DNA from: Pollutimonas bauzanensis
GTDB taxonomy: Bacteria; Pseudomonadota; Gammaproteobacteria; Burkholderiales; Burkholderiaceae_B
Direction: 5' to 3'
NCBI RefSeq assembly: GCF_900129885.1
Contig: NZ_FQXE01000001.1
Coordinates: 124,001-188,000 of the forward strand
DNA length: 64,000 nt
The position numbers and the translations under genes were made by a program. Below, piece after piece: positions 27,477 to 36,843 of the stretch. Position 1 is the stretch's first letter; each line of letters starts with the position of its first letter. A model generated the notes under the pieces. It was not told the origin of the DNA and made no database searches. It saw only the letters and a list, made by a program, of their open reading frames with translations.

Positions 27477-28513
27477 GGCACTTGCACCCGTTCGAAGATC
27501 CGCCGGCACAATTCAGGAAGGATATCGTCGCGCCGCGGCTCGTAGACCGGATTCAGGAAGATGCGATGCGCCACGGTCTCCTGGAAGACTTCGCGCAGAT
27601 CCTCGGGCACCATCATGTCACGCCCTTCCAGCCAGGCCTGCACCCGCGCCGCCCGCACCAGCACCGCCATGCCGCGCGGACTGGCGCCGCCCTTGATGAG
27701 CCGGTCCATGTCCACGCCCGCTATCCGGATGCCGCAGCGCTCGGGATATCTCGCGGCGTCCCACAAATCCAGTACGTACTGTTCCAGCGTCGGGCTGGCC
27801 TTGACCTGGCGCTGGATTTCCCGCGCCACGCCGTCCAGCTGCCTGTGATCCAGCACCCCCTCGGCTACGGCCGCTATCAATGTATCTACATCATGGAAAC
27901 GTGGATCGAACAGCAGCATGCGCCGGGTCGCGGAATCCCGGGGCGTCTGCACGGCGATTTCCATGAAGAAGCGGTCGCGCGCCGCGGCGGGCAGCTCAAA
28001 GGTTTCCTCCTTCTCGACCTGGTTGCGGTCGGCGAACACCTGCACATAGGGCAGCCCCACATCGCGGTTGAAGGCATTGATGGTGCGTTCGGCCATCAAT
28101 CTGAGCAACAGCGAATGCACTTGGGGTCGCGCCCGGTTGATCTCATTGAAGAAGAATACCGAGATATTCTCGCCATGCTGCAGAATAGGCCCCGGCTCGA
28201 CGCGCGGGCGCCCCTCCTCGTTCAGGAAGGTGTGATAGACCAGGTCGCCGGGCATCAGGTCGATGGTGCCTTCCACCCGGCCGTAGGCGCCGCCTATGGC
28301 CCGCGCCACGGCGCGCAGCAGCATGGTTTTCCCCACGCCGACATCGCCCTCCAGCAATACATGGCCGCGGGCGAATATCGCCAGCGTAATCAGCCTGATC
28401 ACCCGCGCCTGCCCGACGGCGGCCTTGGCAACCTCGCGCTCGAAGGCCAGCGCGCGGCTGCGCCAATGGGCAAGATCTACGCCGGCGCACGCCGTGCCTT
28501 GAATCATGGACAT
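27473..28513 (-). CDS. mxaR: MoxR-type AAA+ ATPase MxaR
   Basis: A 346-residue MoxR ATPase: Walker A GDVGVGKTML, Walker B VFFFNEINRARPQ, sensor region ADRNQVEKEETFELPAAARDRF, and a C-terminal lid domain. MoxR proteins remodel vWA-domain partners; three such partners (MxaS, C, L) follow. ATG at 28513 has GAGGAG 3-8 nt upstream, while the longer frame to 28585 is unsupported. It is 133 bp downstream of mxaI, the largest gap within the second half of the operon. Confidence 0.92.
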   Translation of the reverse strand: MSMIQGTACAGVDLAHWRSRALAFEREVAKAAVGQARVIRLITLAIFARGHVLLEGDVGVGKTMLLRAVARAIGGAYGRVEGTIDLMPGDLVYHTFLNEEGRPRVEPGPILQHGENISVFFFNEINRARPQVHSLLLRLMAERTINAFNRDVGLPYVQVFADRNQVEKEETFELPAAARDRFFMEIAVQTPRDSATRRMLLFDPRFHDVDTLIAAVAEGVLDHRQLDGVAREIQRQVKASPTLEQYVLDLWDAARYPERCGIRIAGVDMDRLIKGGASPRGMAVLVRAARVQAWLEGRDMMVPEDLREVFQETVAHRIFLNPVYEPRRDDILPELCRRIFERVQVP

Positions 28514-28646
28514 GGTCTCCTCTGGCGGTCGCTGGCCGCCTATGCTGCGGACAGGCCCATGCCCGGGCCCATCCCTTTTTGTCATTGCGCGCGGGGCCGG
28601 CGAGCGGATTCCGCCCGGCGTATCCCCGCGCCCCGCGCCGCCCGGC

Positions 28647-28952
28647 TCACGACTTGGGGATTTTCTTCACATCGTAGATGAATACGCCGGATTTCTTGAA
28701 ATGCTCGACCCGCTGCTTGTTGCGGTCCTCCATCTGCTGGATGGTGTCCTGCTGCTTGGCGACTTCCTTGGGGTTGTGCTTGGGGTCGTATTTCGACCCT
28801 GCCACTTGCTGGGGATAACCGGGCTTGGGCTCCCAGCAATTTCCGGGGGCCTTGCATTTGGTTCCGTCGTAGGCCTGTGCGTTCATCGCCGCGAACGCCA
28901 TAATGGATGCACCCGCCAGAACCGCCGCGGGACGTAGTATGCGCAATATCAT
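28647..28952 (-). CDS. mxaI: Methanol dehydrogenase small subunit MxaI
   Basis: A 101-residue precursor with a Sec signal ending MNAQA. The mature part YDGTKCKAPGNCWEPKPGYP holds the conserved disulfide-forming cysteines, followed by SKYDPKHNPKEV and a lysine-rich helix that packs on MxaF. It forms the alpha2-beta2 periplasmic methanol dehydrogenase; XoxF enzymes lack this subunit, so its presence confirms the MxaFI type. GGAGGAG is a strong ribosome site. Confidence 0.96.
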   Translation of the reverse strand: MILRILRPAAVLAGASIMAFAAMNAQAYDGTKCKAPGNCWEPKPGYPQQVAGSKYDPKHNPKEVAKQQDTIQQMEDRNKQRVEHFKKSGVFIYDVKKIPKS

Positions 28953-29080
28953 CGTCGCTCCTCCTTCTGTAATGGACCGCCGTCGCGCCGAGCCTGGCTC
29001 GCCGAAACGCCGGCTTTTTGCCCGCGCGCGGCATGGCGCGCGGGATCACTTCTGGGCCGTGGAACTACCGCGGCCCGGAA

Positions 29081-29620
29081 TCATTCCTTGTACGGCTTGA
29101 AATTCTTTTGCTGCTCCTCGGTCAGCCACACGGCGTCCTCGGCGGGCCCCGTGTACAGATGGCGGATCCAGGCCATGATCTGCAGCATTTCATCCTGGGT
29201 CAACATTTCATACTGGGGCCCCATCTGGCGGGTCGCGCCGCCGTAAATGACTTCAAACAGGCCCTTGTCCTCCTCTATCTGATAATTCCAGCCGCTGTGG
29301 TTCAAGGCCGGGCCTATCTTGCCTTCGCCCAGATGGCCATGGCAACCGGAGCATGCCGTGGAAAACAGCTCCTTTGCCTTGGGCAAAACGGCCCGGTCCT
29401 CGTTGTAAGGGTTCACTCCCGTCTGCACGAACGCCTTGACCGCCGGCGTATCGCGCCCCTCGCTGCGCCCCTCGTCCAGGCTCAGTTCCTCGCCTGTCAC
29501 CGCGTTGCGAAACGTCATCTGGCCCCACGCCGTCGAGACGAACAGCAACGCCGCCATGCCACAGACGGCCTGCTTCAATACCCGTCCACAGATGGCCTGC
29601 CTTGATACCAATTTGCTCAT
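29081..29620 (-). CDS. mxaG: Cytochrome cL, electron acceptor of methanol dehydrogenase (MxaG)
   Basis: A 179-residue periplasmic cytochrome with an N-terminal signal (AALLFVSTAWG) and one CSGCH haem-binding motif near residue 91. Downstream GATRQMGPQYEMLTQDEMLQIMAWIRHLYTG includes the candidate Met ligand region. Cytochrome cL takes electrons from the PQQ of MxaFI and passes them to cytochrome cH. Its place between mxaJ and mxaI is canonical. Confidence 0.95.
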   Translation of the reverse strand: MSKLVSRQAICGRVLKQAVCGMAALLFVSTAWGQMTFRNAVTGEELSLDEGRSEGRDTPAVKAFVQTGVNPYNEDRAVLPKAKELFSTACSGCHGHLGEGKIGPALNHSGWNYQIEEDKGLFEVIYGGATRQMGPQYEMLTQDEMLQIMAWIRHLYTGPAEDAVWLTEEQQKNFKPYKE

Positions 29621-29668
29621 TGTGCTTCCCGATTATTCCTAAAGATTGCCGCGCGGCCCTCGTGACCG

Positions 29669-30550
29669 TCACGATGCTTCCCGCAGCAGAGGAACGCCCT
29701 CTTCCTCCAGCAATTTCGTAATGCGCGGCTGCGCTTTTGCAATGGCGGCATCCAGCGCGGCAAGCAGCCGCGTGTCGCCCTTGCGCACCGCCATCGATTC
29801 GCCGTAGTTGAACTCTATCGTCTTGCCGCTGGCGTCCGGCACCGTATCCTTGGGCACGAGTTCCATGCGCAGGGGCACGACCGAGGATTTCACGTAGCGA
29901 GCCACTTCCGCGCCGAAGGCGATGGCCGCGTCCGCGTTGCCCTGCGCCACTTCGTTGACCATCCTGGCCGGATCGACGCGGACGTACTGGTTGCGCGGCG
30001 ACCTGAAGTTCACCAGCGAATACATATAGTTCATATTGTTCTCGAACTTGCCTATCGCCTTGAGCATGGCCTCGGCCGGCGACCCCAGGGGCACCGCCAG
30101 GCGCGACATCTCCGCCAGCCTGTCGTCGTCCCAGCTGCGTATCCGGATGTCGCGGTCGATGCGGGTCACGAATACGTAGCCTGAACGGTAATACGGACGC
30201 GTGGTCAGCACCCGGTCGTCGCCGGCATCCAACCCCATCACGACATCGCACTGGTCCTTGTCCAGATAGTCGCGCACCAGATAGATGGCCGGCCGGCTGG
30301 TGTAGATGAAAACCGGCTTGCGGCCCATGGTTTCGGCGACCAGCGCCGCGATCCGGTTTTCGAAACCCGTGCCGTCCTTGATCGAGTACGGCGCCTCGTT
30401 TTCCGAGGCGCAGATACGCAACTCGCCGGCCGGCGCCGCAGGCTGCGCAGCCTGCGCCAGCGCGCAGCTAGCGGCCAAAGCGCCTATCGTTGCCGGGGCC
30501 AGCCGGCGCCAGGGGCGCCGGCCGTTCTTTTCGCTCTTGATGTTCGACAT
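29669..30550 (-). CDS. mxaJ: MxaJ periplasmic binding-protein-like factor
   Basis: A 293-residue protein of the amino-acid-binding-protein fold with an exported N-terminus (GALAASCALAQAAQPA) and ELRICASENEAPYSIKDGTGFENRIAALVAE in outline at about residues 42-72. MxaJ is needed for active methanol dehydrogenase and may chaperone MxaF. It follows mxaF by 67 bp with GGAGAC before the ATG, and precedes mxaG. Confidence 0.93.
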   Translation of the reverse strand: MSNIKSEKNGRRPWRRLAPATIGALAASCALAQAAQPAAPAGELRICASENEAPYSIKDGTGFENRIAALVAETMGRKPVFIYTSRPAIYLVRDYLDKDQCDVVMGLDAGDDRVLTTRPYYRSGYVFVTRIDRDIRIRSWDDDRLAEMSRLAVPLGSPAEAMLKAIGKFENNMNYMYSLVNFRSPRNQYVRVDPARMVNEVAQGNADAAIAFGAEVARYVKSSVVPLRMELVPKDTVPDASGKTIEFNYGESMAVRKGDTRLLAALDAAIAKAQPRITKLLEEEGVPLLREAS

Positions 30551-30617
30551 CTTTGTCTCCGTTATTATGTGCGACTCGGCGCGCCGCCCGGCCCGGACGG
30601 CGCGCGCAGCTTCCCGC

Positions 30618-32474
30618 CTAGCTGCCGGCGTACTCTCCCGTCCTGGGATCGTTGTAGACGCTCTTGCCGTCGAGCGCGAACACCATCACGCCGCCGCCCA
30701 TCTGGGTGTAGTGCTGGATGTTCTTGAAAGCGCCCACCGAACCCAGGCCCGCAGTCGGATCGTCCAGGTCGAACACCAGGCCCACGCCGGGCCAGCCCCC
30801 CACTCCGTAGAAGATGGCGACATACTGCACCCCGTCATGCATATAGGTCATGGGGTGGCCGATAGCGCCGGAAGGCAGGCGGTGCTTCCATACCAATTCC
30901 CCGTTCCTGGAATCGCGCGCCTTGATGAAGCCATCGAGCGTGCCATAGAACACCAGGTCTCCCGCCGTGGCCAGCGTGCCGCCCCATACGGCGAAGCGCT
31001 CCATCTTTTCCCAGGCGAACTGGCCGGTGATCGCGTCGAAGGACTTGATCTGGCCCAGGCCGACGAAATTCTGGCGGTCGCCCTTGGGGCCGGGGTACAT
31101 GGACAGCGTCGCGCCCACGAAGAACTGCCCTGCCCGGTATGGCAGCATGAAGGGCTCCCAGTCCATGCAGATGTGGTTGATGCCCAGGAAGAACTTGCGC
31201 TTCTCGGGATCGTAGGAATCGTGTCCCTGATTGTGATAGCCCATGGCCGATGGGCAGATATCGCGGCCCTTGTGGTCCATGCGCGTGGCGAATTCCGGAT
31301 CGCGCAGCGGCAGGCCGGTTTTCAGGTCGACGTGCTTGACCCAGTTGACCGTGTCATCCATTTTGTCGGCCGACACCAGTTCGCCCGTGACCCGGTCCAG
31401 CGTGTAGACAATGCCGTTGCGATCGGGATGGGTCAGCAGCTTGCGCATCTTGCCATCCTTGTCCTTCTGCTCGCTGAGCATCATGACGTTGACGCCGGCA
31501 TAGTCCCATTCATCATGCGGGGTTTTCTGATAGGCGAACTTTGCCTGCCCGGTGTCGACGTCGCGGCCCCATATCGCCATGGTCCACTTATTGTCGCCCG
31601 GGCGCATGGTTTCGTTCCACGGCGCGGGGTTGCCGGTGCCGAAGTACACCATATTGGTTTCGGGATCGAAAGCGTACCAGCCCCAGTTGGTTCCGCCGCC
31701 CACCTTCCAGGCGTCGCCTTCCCATGTCGAGGTGCCCAGGCCCTTGGTGCCATATTGCGGTGTGTTGACATTGAAGTCGTCCGCAAGAATGATGTCCTCG
31801 TCGGGGCCGGTGGCGTAGGCGCGCCATTTCTGTTCGCCGGTATGGACGTCGTAGGCGGTGACATAGCCGCGCACGCCCAGCTCGGCGCCGGACGAGCCGA
31901 TCAGCACGATGTCTTTCACGACGAAGGGCGCAATGGTCAGCGTCGAGCCCACGCGGTAATCGGAGTTCTCGACTTTCCAGTATTCCTCGCCGGTGTCGGC
32001 CTTGAGCGCGACGACGTGGCCGTCCAGCAGCGTCTTGAGGATGAGCGGCCCCGACTTGTCGTCGCCCGGCCAATAGCCCAGGCCGCGGTTCACCACGTCG
32101 CAGCATGCCACCGCCCGCGCGGCCGCGCTCTGCTTGGGCTTGTGGGTCCACAGAATCTTGCCGGGCTCCTTGAGGTCCACCGCGAATGTCGTGTTGGGGA
32201 ATGGCGAATGAATGTACATCACGCCGTTGACCACCAAAGGAGTCCCTTCATGCCCGTTCAGCACCCCGGTCGAAAACGACCAGGACGGGCTCAGCTTCGC
32301 AACGTTTTCCACGCTGATCTGCTTCATGGGACTGTAGTTGTTGGCGCTATAGTTCTTGCCTGGCAAGACCCAGTTTTCATCACTCTTGGACAATTCAATC
32401 AATTTGTCGTTTGCCTGAGCTATGGACATCGTGGCGCCCATAACGACAGACAATGAAAGCAGTAAACGCTTCAT
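30618..32474 (-). CDS. mxaF: Methanol dehydrogenase large subunit MxaF (PQQ, calcium type)
   Basis: A 618-residue precursor; the signal ends near residue 21 (IAQA|ND). It is a PQQ eight-bladed propeller that oxidises methanol to formaldehyde in the periplasm. Seen: the adjacent cysteines C124-C125 (VACCDVV), ligand E198 (SSGAELG), N282 (GTGNPAPW) and catalytic D324 in WDYAGVN. Position 326 is Ala; lanthanide-dependent XoxF enzymes have Asp there, so this is the calcium-dependent form. ATG at 32474 has GGAG 6 nt upstream and is preferred to ATG at 32486. It is the first gene of the mxa operon, with a leader of roughly 110 nt. Confidence 0.97.
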   Translation of the reverse strand: MKRLLLSLSVVMGATMSIAQANDKLIELSKSDENWVLPGKNYSANNYSPMKQISVENVAKLSPSWSFSTGVLNGHEGTPLVVNGVMYIHSPFPNTTFAVDLKEPGKILWTHKPKQSAAARAVACCDVVNRGLGYWPGDDKSGPLILKTLLDGHVVALKADTGEEYWKVENSDYRVGSTLTIAPFVVKDIVLIGSSGAELGVRGYVTAYDVHTGEQKWRAYATGPDEDIILADDFNVNTPQYGTKGLGTSTWEGDAWKVGGGTNWGWYAFDPETNMVYFGTGNPAPWNETMRPGDNKWTMAIWGRDVDTGQAKFAYQKTPHDEWDYAGVNVMMLSEQKDKDGKMRKLLTHPDRNGIVYTLDRVTGELVSADKMDDTVNWVKHVDLKTGLPLRDPEFATRMDHKGRDICPSAMGYHNQGHDSYDPEKRKFFLGINHICMDWEPFMLPYRAGQFFVGATLSMYPGPKGDRQNFVGLGQIKSFDAITGQFAWEKMERFAVWGGTLATAGDLVFYGTLDGFIKARDSRNGELVWKHRLPSGAIGHPMTYMHDGVQYVAIFYGVGGWPGVGLVFDLDDPTAGLGSVGAFKNIQHYTQMGGGVMVFALDGKSVYNDPRTGEYAGS

Positions 32475-32594
32475 TTTTGTCTCCATCCATTTATTTATTG
32501 CTAGCGGTCTCGGATCTGCCACCTGGCCAATTCACGGCATTCGCCGGCGGCACCTCATGCAAGCTGTGCGTAAATATCTCGCATTGAGGCTAAA

Positions 32595-32609
32595 GCAAGA
32601 CCCGTACCA
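32595..32609 (-). promoter_or_regulatory. Sigma-54 (-24/-12) promoter of the mxa operon
   Basis: On the minus strand the sequence reads TGGTACG-GGTC-TTGC, with GG and GC exactly 10 nt apart, matching the sigma-54 consensus at all but one of the strongly conserved positions. Transcription would start near 32583, giving a leader of about 110 nt before mxaF. The activator gene at 19305-21389 is the only sigma-54 regulator in the window. Confidence 0.75.
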
Positions 32610-32743
32610 ACTTTTCCCGGGCAGGCCGGCCGGGCCCGCCCGGCAAAGGCCGCGCCAGCGGGGCCGCGGTCTTGCGCGCCCGCTTGCGCCACAATGGGCG
32701 ACGGACCCTGGCCGATCGCCCGGCAGGCGTTTCGATACACCGT

Positions 32744-32770
32744 GCGCACCGCCGGCCAGCGGTGTTGCGC
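32744..32770 (-). promoter_or_regulatory. Candidate upstream activating site for the mxa promoter
   Basis: An imperfect inverted repeat, GCGCACCGC and GCGGTGTTGCGC, lies about 135-160 bp upstream of the -24 element, a usual distance for an enhancer bound by a Fis-HTH activator. The match is by symmetry only. The rest of the 472-bp mxaF-thrB spacer (32475-32946) shows no convincing gene. Confidence 0.3.
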
Positions 32771-32888
32771 TTACGTGACAGTGTGTGCCGCAAGAAAGGC
32801 AGCGGGCGCGGCGGCCGGCGCAAGGCGCCCGGCCGCCCATGTTTGCACGGTCGGCCGCACGAACCCTGAACCTCGACTAAAATCACTG

Positions 32889-32909
32889 GCCCGACCTTGC
32901 GGGCTTTTT
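32889..32909 (+). terminator. Terminator-like hairpin just upstream of thrB
   Basis: GCCCG (32889-32893) pairs with CGGGC (32900-32904) around a 6-nt loop and is followed by TTTTT. No plus-strand gene precedes it within the window, so it is either a leader attenuator of thrB or the terminator left from a former upstream neighbour. Confidence 0.5.
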
Positions 32910-32946
32910 ATTCATTCACGGTTTACCCAAGCAGAGCTTTCAGCCT

Positions 32947-33915
32947 ATGGCCGTTTTTACCCCCGTCAGCGACAACGATGCGCGCGAGCTTTTGACCCGC
33001 TATACATTGGGCGACCTCGTTTCCCTGCGCGGCATTACCGCTGGCATCGAAAACACCAATTATTTCCTGACCACGACGCAAGGCGAATATGTCTTGACCC
33101 TGTTCGAAGTCCTCACCTACGAACAATTGCCGTTCTACATAGAACTCATGCACCATCTGGCGCAGCGCCATATACCGGTGCCGCAGCCGCAGACGCTGCG
33201 CGACGGCACCCGGCTGACCCTGCTGCACGGCAAGCCCTGCGCCATCGTCACGCGCCTGTCTGGCGGCTACGAGCCGGCGCCCAGCGCGGCGCATTGCGCC
33301 CTGGCGGGCGCGACCCTGGCGCGGGCGCACCTGGCCGCCCGCGATTTCGCCATCCGGCAGCCCAATCTGCGCGGCCTGCCCTGGTGGCAGGAAACCATAC
33401 CCAAGGTTCTGCCCTTCCTGAGCGGCGAACAGGCCGCGCTGATACGGCAGACGCTGGAGGAACAAACGCTGTTTGCCGCCAGCGCCGCCTACCGGTCCCT
33501 GCCGTCCGGTCCCGCCCACTGCGACCTGTTCCGCGACAACGTGCTGTTTGACGGCACCTTCGAGATGCCCCGGATGGGCGGTTTCATCGACTTTTATTTC
33601 GCCGGCTGCGATACCTGGCTGTTCGACGTGGCGGTAAGCGTGAACGACTGGTGCATCGAACGCCATACGGGCGTCTTCGAAACCAGCAAGCTGCAGGCCT
33701 GGCTGGATGCCTACGCGGCGGTGCGCTCCTTCACGGCCGAAGAAAAAGCCGCGTGGCCCACTTTGCTGCAGGCGGCCGCCCTGCGCTTCTGGGTATCGCG
33801 CCTCTATGATTTCTACCTGCCGCGGCCGGCCCAGACACTCAAGCCGCACGATCCCACGCATTTCGAACGCATTTTGCGGGAGCGCCGGAAAACCCCCGCC
33901 CTGGCTCTTCCCTGA
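32947..33915 (+). CDS. thrB: Homoserine kinase, ThrB (APH-fold type)
   Basis: A 322-residue kinase of the aminoglycoside-phosphotransferase fold that phosphorylates homoserine in threonine synthesis. N-terminal [25 protein letters not shown], the catalytic loop [13 protein letters not shown] and the metal-binding Asp in GFIDFYFAG are typical. It is the non-GHMP homoserine kinase of Pseudomonas and Burkholderiales. Length and start are normal. Confidence 0.95.
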   Translation: MAVFTPVSDNDARELLTRYTLGDLVSLRGITAGIENTNYFLTTTQGEYVLTLFEVLTYEQLPFYIELMHHLAQRHIPVPQPQTLRDGTRLTLLHGKPCAIVTRLSGGYEPAPSAAHCALAGATLARAHLAARDFAIRQPNLRGLPWWQETIPKVLPFLSGEQAALIRQTLEEQTLFAASAAYRSLPSGPAHCDLFRDNVLFDGTFEMPRMGGFIDFYFAGCDTWLFDVAVSVNDWCIERHTGVFETSKLQAWLDAYAAVRSFTAEEKAAWPTLLQAAALRFWVSRLYDFYLPRPAQTLKPHDPTHFERILRERRKTPALALP

Positions 33916-34007
33916 GACTGGCGCGCGCTAACCCGCTATCATTGAACAAAGCGCATTTTTGCGCAATCACCATAGACGCGCTGCGTCGCCAGGAAGCCCG
34001 ACTCATT

Positions 34008-34811
34008 ATGCAAGCTGCCATCCTTCCCATCACATCCGGCTGGTCCTGGATACAAGATGGATTCAAGCTCTTCAAGCGCCAGCCCATGGCGATGTTTTTC
34101 TGGAGCCTGATGACAGGATTCTTCATTACTGTCAGCTACCTGATTCCGCTCTTCGGGCAAATGGCGCTCATCGCCAGCACGCCGCTGCTGACCTTCATCA
34201 CGCTGAGCGCCTGCCGCAACATAGCGGGCGGCAAGCCCATGCTGCTGCCCATGTGGCTGGAGCCCCTGCGCGACAAGGATACCCGCAAGCGCCTGTTCGG
34301 GCTGGGCCTGGCCTACCTGGCCAGCTGCCTGGCCGGGGGCTTCCTGGCCACCCTGCCCTTCATGGACGGCCTGATGAGCGCCATCAACGCCGAGGGCGCC
34401 ATAGACGAGAATGCGTTGATATCCGCCATGCGCGGCCCATTCATCACCTTTGCCTTGCTGTATGTGGTGATTTCGGCATTGTTCTGGCACGCGCCCGCCC
34501 TGATAGGCTGGCACCGCATCAAGATGACGCAGGCGCTGTTCTTTTCCATGGTGGCCTGCTGGCGCAATAAATGGCCGTTCCTGGCATACGGCGTCAGCTG
34601 GGCGGCCATCTTCTTCGCCATACAAACCACAGGCTCGTTTTTGACCATGCTGGGCGCGTCGCCCGGCATGGTGCAGGTCTTCCTGACGCCAGTCAATATC
34701 ATCGTGGCGGCGGTTTTGTATTGCAGCTTCTATCCGGCTTATGTCAGCGTGTTCGGGGTCAATTACCCGACCGGCGGCAATGCGGGCGCGGACACAGACA
34801 GCGCGCTATAG
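34008..34811 (+). CDS. BPSS1780-type hydrophobic membrane protein
   Basis: A 267-residue protein with a conserved N-terminus (GWSWIQDGFKLFKRQPMAMFFW) and about six transmembrane helices. Members commonly sit next to thrB in Burkholderiales; function unknown. An upstream TTG at 33942 is in frame but the family starts at ATG 34008. The 3' end overlaps the convergent DUF192 gene by 53 bp. Confidence 0.85.
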   Translation: MQAAILPITSGWSWIQDGFKLFKRQPMAMFFWSLMTGFFITVSYLIPLFGQMALIASTPLLTFITLSACRNIAGGKPMLLPMWLEPLRDKDTRKRLFGLGLAYLASCLAGGFLATLPFMDGLMSAINAEGAIDENALISAMRGPFITFALLYVVISALFWHAPALIGWHRIKMTQALFFSMVACWRNKWPFLAYGVSWAAIFFAIQTTGSFLTMLGASPGMVQVFLTPVNIIVAAVLYCSFYPAYVSVFGVNYPTGGNAGADTDSAL

Positions 34812-35103
34812 CGGCGGCATAGCCTGGATTGGCCGCGCAATACCCGGCGGGCAGCTCGACCACCGACGCGGCGGGCAGGCAGATGGCCACGCGGCAAGGG
34901 CCCAGGCCCGCGACCAGCTTCAGCTCCCTGGACGCCGCGTCCAGGAAGACAACGTCTATGGCGTAGGCCAGGCCGAAGGTGTGGATGGCGCGGCATGGCG
35001 CCAGATGCAGGCCTGTGTGCCAAGGCAGGCAGGGCCAGGCGTGCAGGCCGAGCAAGCGGGCCCGGAAGCCGCTGGCCCTGCGCAGCGTCAATACGCCTTT
35101 CAA
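34759..35103 (-). CDS. DUF192 family protein at the end of the tad operon
   Basis: About 114 residues. The stretch RASGFRARLLGLHAWPCLPWHTGLHLAPC, then IHTFGLAYAIDVVFLDAASRELKLV and ASVVELPAGYCA (residues about 10-90) follow the DUF192 pattern. The best start is TTG at 35103, which overlaps the tadC stop as TTGA. The long open frame upstream is a shadow of tadC. Function is unknown; DUF192 genes do occur at the ends of tad loci. Confidence is limited by the weak start and the overlap with the convergent gene. Confidence 0.6.
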   Translation of the reverse strand: MKGVLTLRRASGFRARLLGLHAWPCLPWHTGLHLAPCRAIHTFGLAYAIDVVFLDAASRELKLVAGLGPCRVAICLPAASVVELPAGYCAANPGYAAAIARCLCPRPHCRRSGN

Positions 35104-35969
35104 AACTGCGTCCCCATCAGCTTGACGGCTATCGGAAAGCCGATAATCAGAAAGGTGCAGGGGAAAATGCAGAACACCATGGGAAACAGCATTTTCACGG
35201 GAGCCTCCAGGGCAAGCTTTTCCGCCCGCAGGAAACGTTCGGCGCGCCGCTGTTCGGACTGGGAACGCAGCAAGGGCCCAAGGTTCATGCCCAGTTGATC
35301 GGCCTGCATCAATGCCGTCACCAGGCTGCGCACGGCGGCCAGGCCGGTACGAGCCGCAAGTTCGTTCAAGGCCTGCATGCGCGGCATGCCCGCGCGCATG
35401 TCCGCCAGGGCGCGGCGCAGTTCGCTGCGCAAGGGGCCCGGCGGGCCATGGGCGGCAGCCTGCTGCAAGGCCCCTTGAAGATTGAGCCCGGCCTCCACGC
35501 ATAGCGTGGTCATGTCCAGCAAAAAGGGAAATTCGCGCAGCATGAGGGCCTGGCGGCGCAAGCCCAGGTCGCGCAGCCATTTCCTGGGCCACCACATCGA
35601 GGCGAGGCCGCCGGCCAGGCCCAGCGCCGCGCCCTGGAGCGGGCTCATGCCCACGGCCGCGGACCACAGCGCGAAGCCGGCCGCCGCCGCGGCGGCGAAG
35701 GCCAGGCATTGCAGGGCGACAATATGCTCGGGCAGGCAGGCCCCGGCCAGCCCTGCCACCTGAATGCGCCGCCGCAGATATTCGCGCGCGGGCCAGGAGA
35801 CAAGCGGCGCGCACAGCGGCGCCAGCGCAAGCACCCAGGGCCATACCAGCTTCAAGGGAGGAGCGCCGGAATCGTCGCCCGCCTTTGGCGCGGCCAGAGG
35901 CCGCGTGAACACCCAAACCAGCGCGCATAGCGACAGCCCCGCCGCTGCGCTGCTTATCCAGAAAAACAT
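35100..35969 (-). CDS. tadC: Type II secretion F-family protein TadC
   Basis: A 289-residue inner-membrane protein of the Tad platform. It has an N-terminal helix, a GspF-like domain (LDMTTLCVEAGLNLQGALQQAA; ALMQADQLGMNLGPLLRSQSEQRR) and C-terminal helices (MLFPMVFCIFPCTFLIIGFPIAV). TadB and TadC together form the pilus assembly platform in the inner membrane. ATG at 35969 lies 10 bp after the tadB stop. Confidence 0.92.
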   Translation of the reverse strand: MFFWISSAAAGLSLCALVWVFTRPLAAPKAGDDSGAPPLKLVWPWVLALAPLCAPLVSWPAREYLRRRIQVAGLAGACLPEHIVALQCLAFAAAAAAGFALWSAAVGMSPLQGAALGLAGGLASMWWPRKWLRDLGLRRQALMLREFPFLLDMTTLCVEAGLNLQGALQQAAAHGPPGPLRSELRRALADMRAGMPRMQALNELAARTGLAAVRSLVTALMQADQLGMNLGPLLRSQSEQRRAERFLRAEKLALEAPVKMLFPMVFCIFPCTFLIIGFPIAVKLMGTQF

Positions 35970-35979
35970 GGCCTGGCCC

Positions 35980-36825
35980 TCACACCTGAATATCGACGAT
36001 GCGCCGTATGAAGAATACCCCCAGCAATTCAAGGCCGGCGATGAGCGCCATCACCGTCCAGCCCGCCGGGGTCTGCCACAACACCCGCATGGAGTCCGGA
36101 TCGAGCTGGGCGAGCACCACGCCCAGCACCAGGGGCAGACAGGCCATTACCCAGGCCTGCATGCGCCCTTGGGCGGTCAGGGCCCGCACGCGGCCCAGCA
36201 AATGCAAACGGGCGCGCAGCGTCGCGGCAATGCGTTCCAGGGTCTCGGCCAGGCCGCCGCCGGTCTGGGCGGCGATCTGCAGGGCGGACACGACCAGCCC
36301 CGTGCCCTCGGTGGGCATGCGCAGGTAGAGGGCGGCCAGGGCCTGTTCGAACGGCACGCCCATGCGCTGTTCGCGCAGCATCAGGCCGAATTCCTGGGCC
36401 AGGGGGATGGGCGACTGCGCCACGATATGCCGCAGGGCGCCCTGCGCGCCCGAGCCGGCGCGCAGGGCGCCCGCCAGGGCCTGAAGCAGGTCGGGCAGTT
36501 GTTCGTCGAAACGCCGCAGGCGGCGGCGCCTCAGTTGCTTGATGCTGTACTGCGGCGCAAGCAAGGCCAGCGCGCCCGCCGCCGCGGCCAGCCACAGCGG
36601 GCCCGAGGCGATGTAGACCAGGGCCGCGGCAAGGCCGCATAGCGCCAGGTTCGCAAGCCAGAGCTGGGCCGGGTCCAGGAAAAGGAAGAATTCGCCCATG
36701 CGCGCCGTTGCCTCTTTCTTGAAGGCGTTGCGATAGCGTTCATAGGCGCGGCTGGCCGATTGCTGCAGAAACCAGCTCGACACCCCCGCCAGCACGGCGA
36801 TGGACAGCGCCAGCACGATTACCAT
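35980..36825 (-). CDS. tadB: Type II secretion F-family protein TadB
   Basis: 281 residues: N-terminal helix, two central helices (LWLANLALCGLAAALVYIAS; LWLAAAAGALALLAP) and the GspF domain (QLPDLLQALAGALRAGSGAQGALRHI; VVSALQIAAQTGGGLAETLERIAATLRAR). It is paired with TadC. The start is ATG 36825, 18 bp downstream of tadA. Confidence 0.92.
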   Translation of the reverse strand: MVIVLALSIAVLAGVSSWFLQQSASRAYERYRNAFKKEATARMGEFFLFLDPAQLWLANLALCGLAAALVYIASGPLWLAAAAGALALLAPQYSIKQLRRRRLRRFDEQLPDLLQALAGALRAGSGAQGALRHIVAQSPIPLAQEFGLMLREQRMGVPFEQALAALYLRMPTEGTGLVVSALQIAAQTGGGLAETLERIAATLRARLHLLGRVRALTAQGRMQAWVMACLPLVLGVVLAQLDPDSMRVLWQTPAGWTVMALIAGLELLGVFFIRRIVDIQV

Positions 36826-36843
36826 GATGCGCTCCGGGCGCCA

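Noticed and set aside
30618-32474. Lanthanide-dependent XoxF
   Set aside because: The residue two after the catalytic Asp is Ala, not Asp, and mxaI is present.
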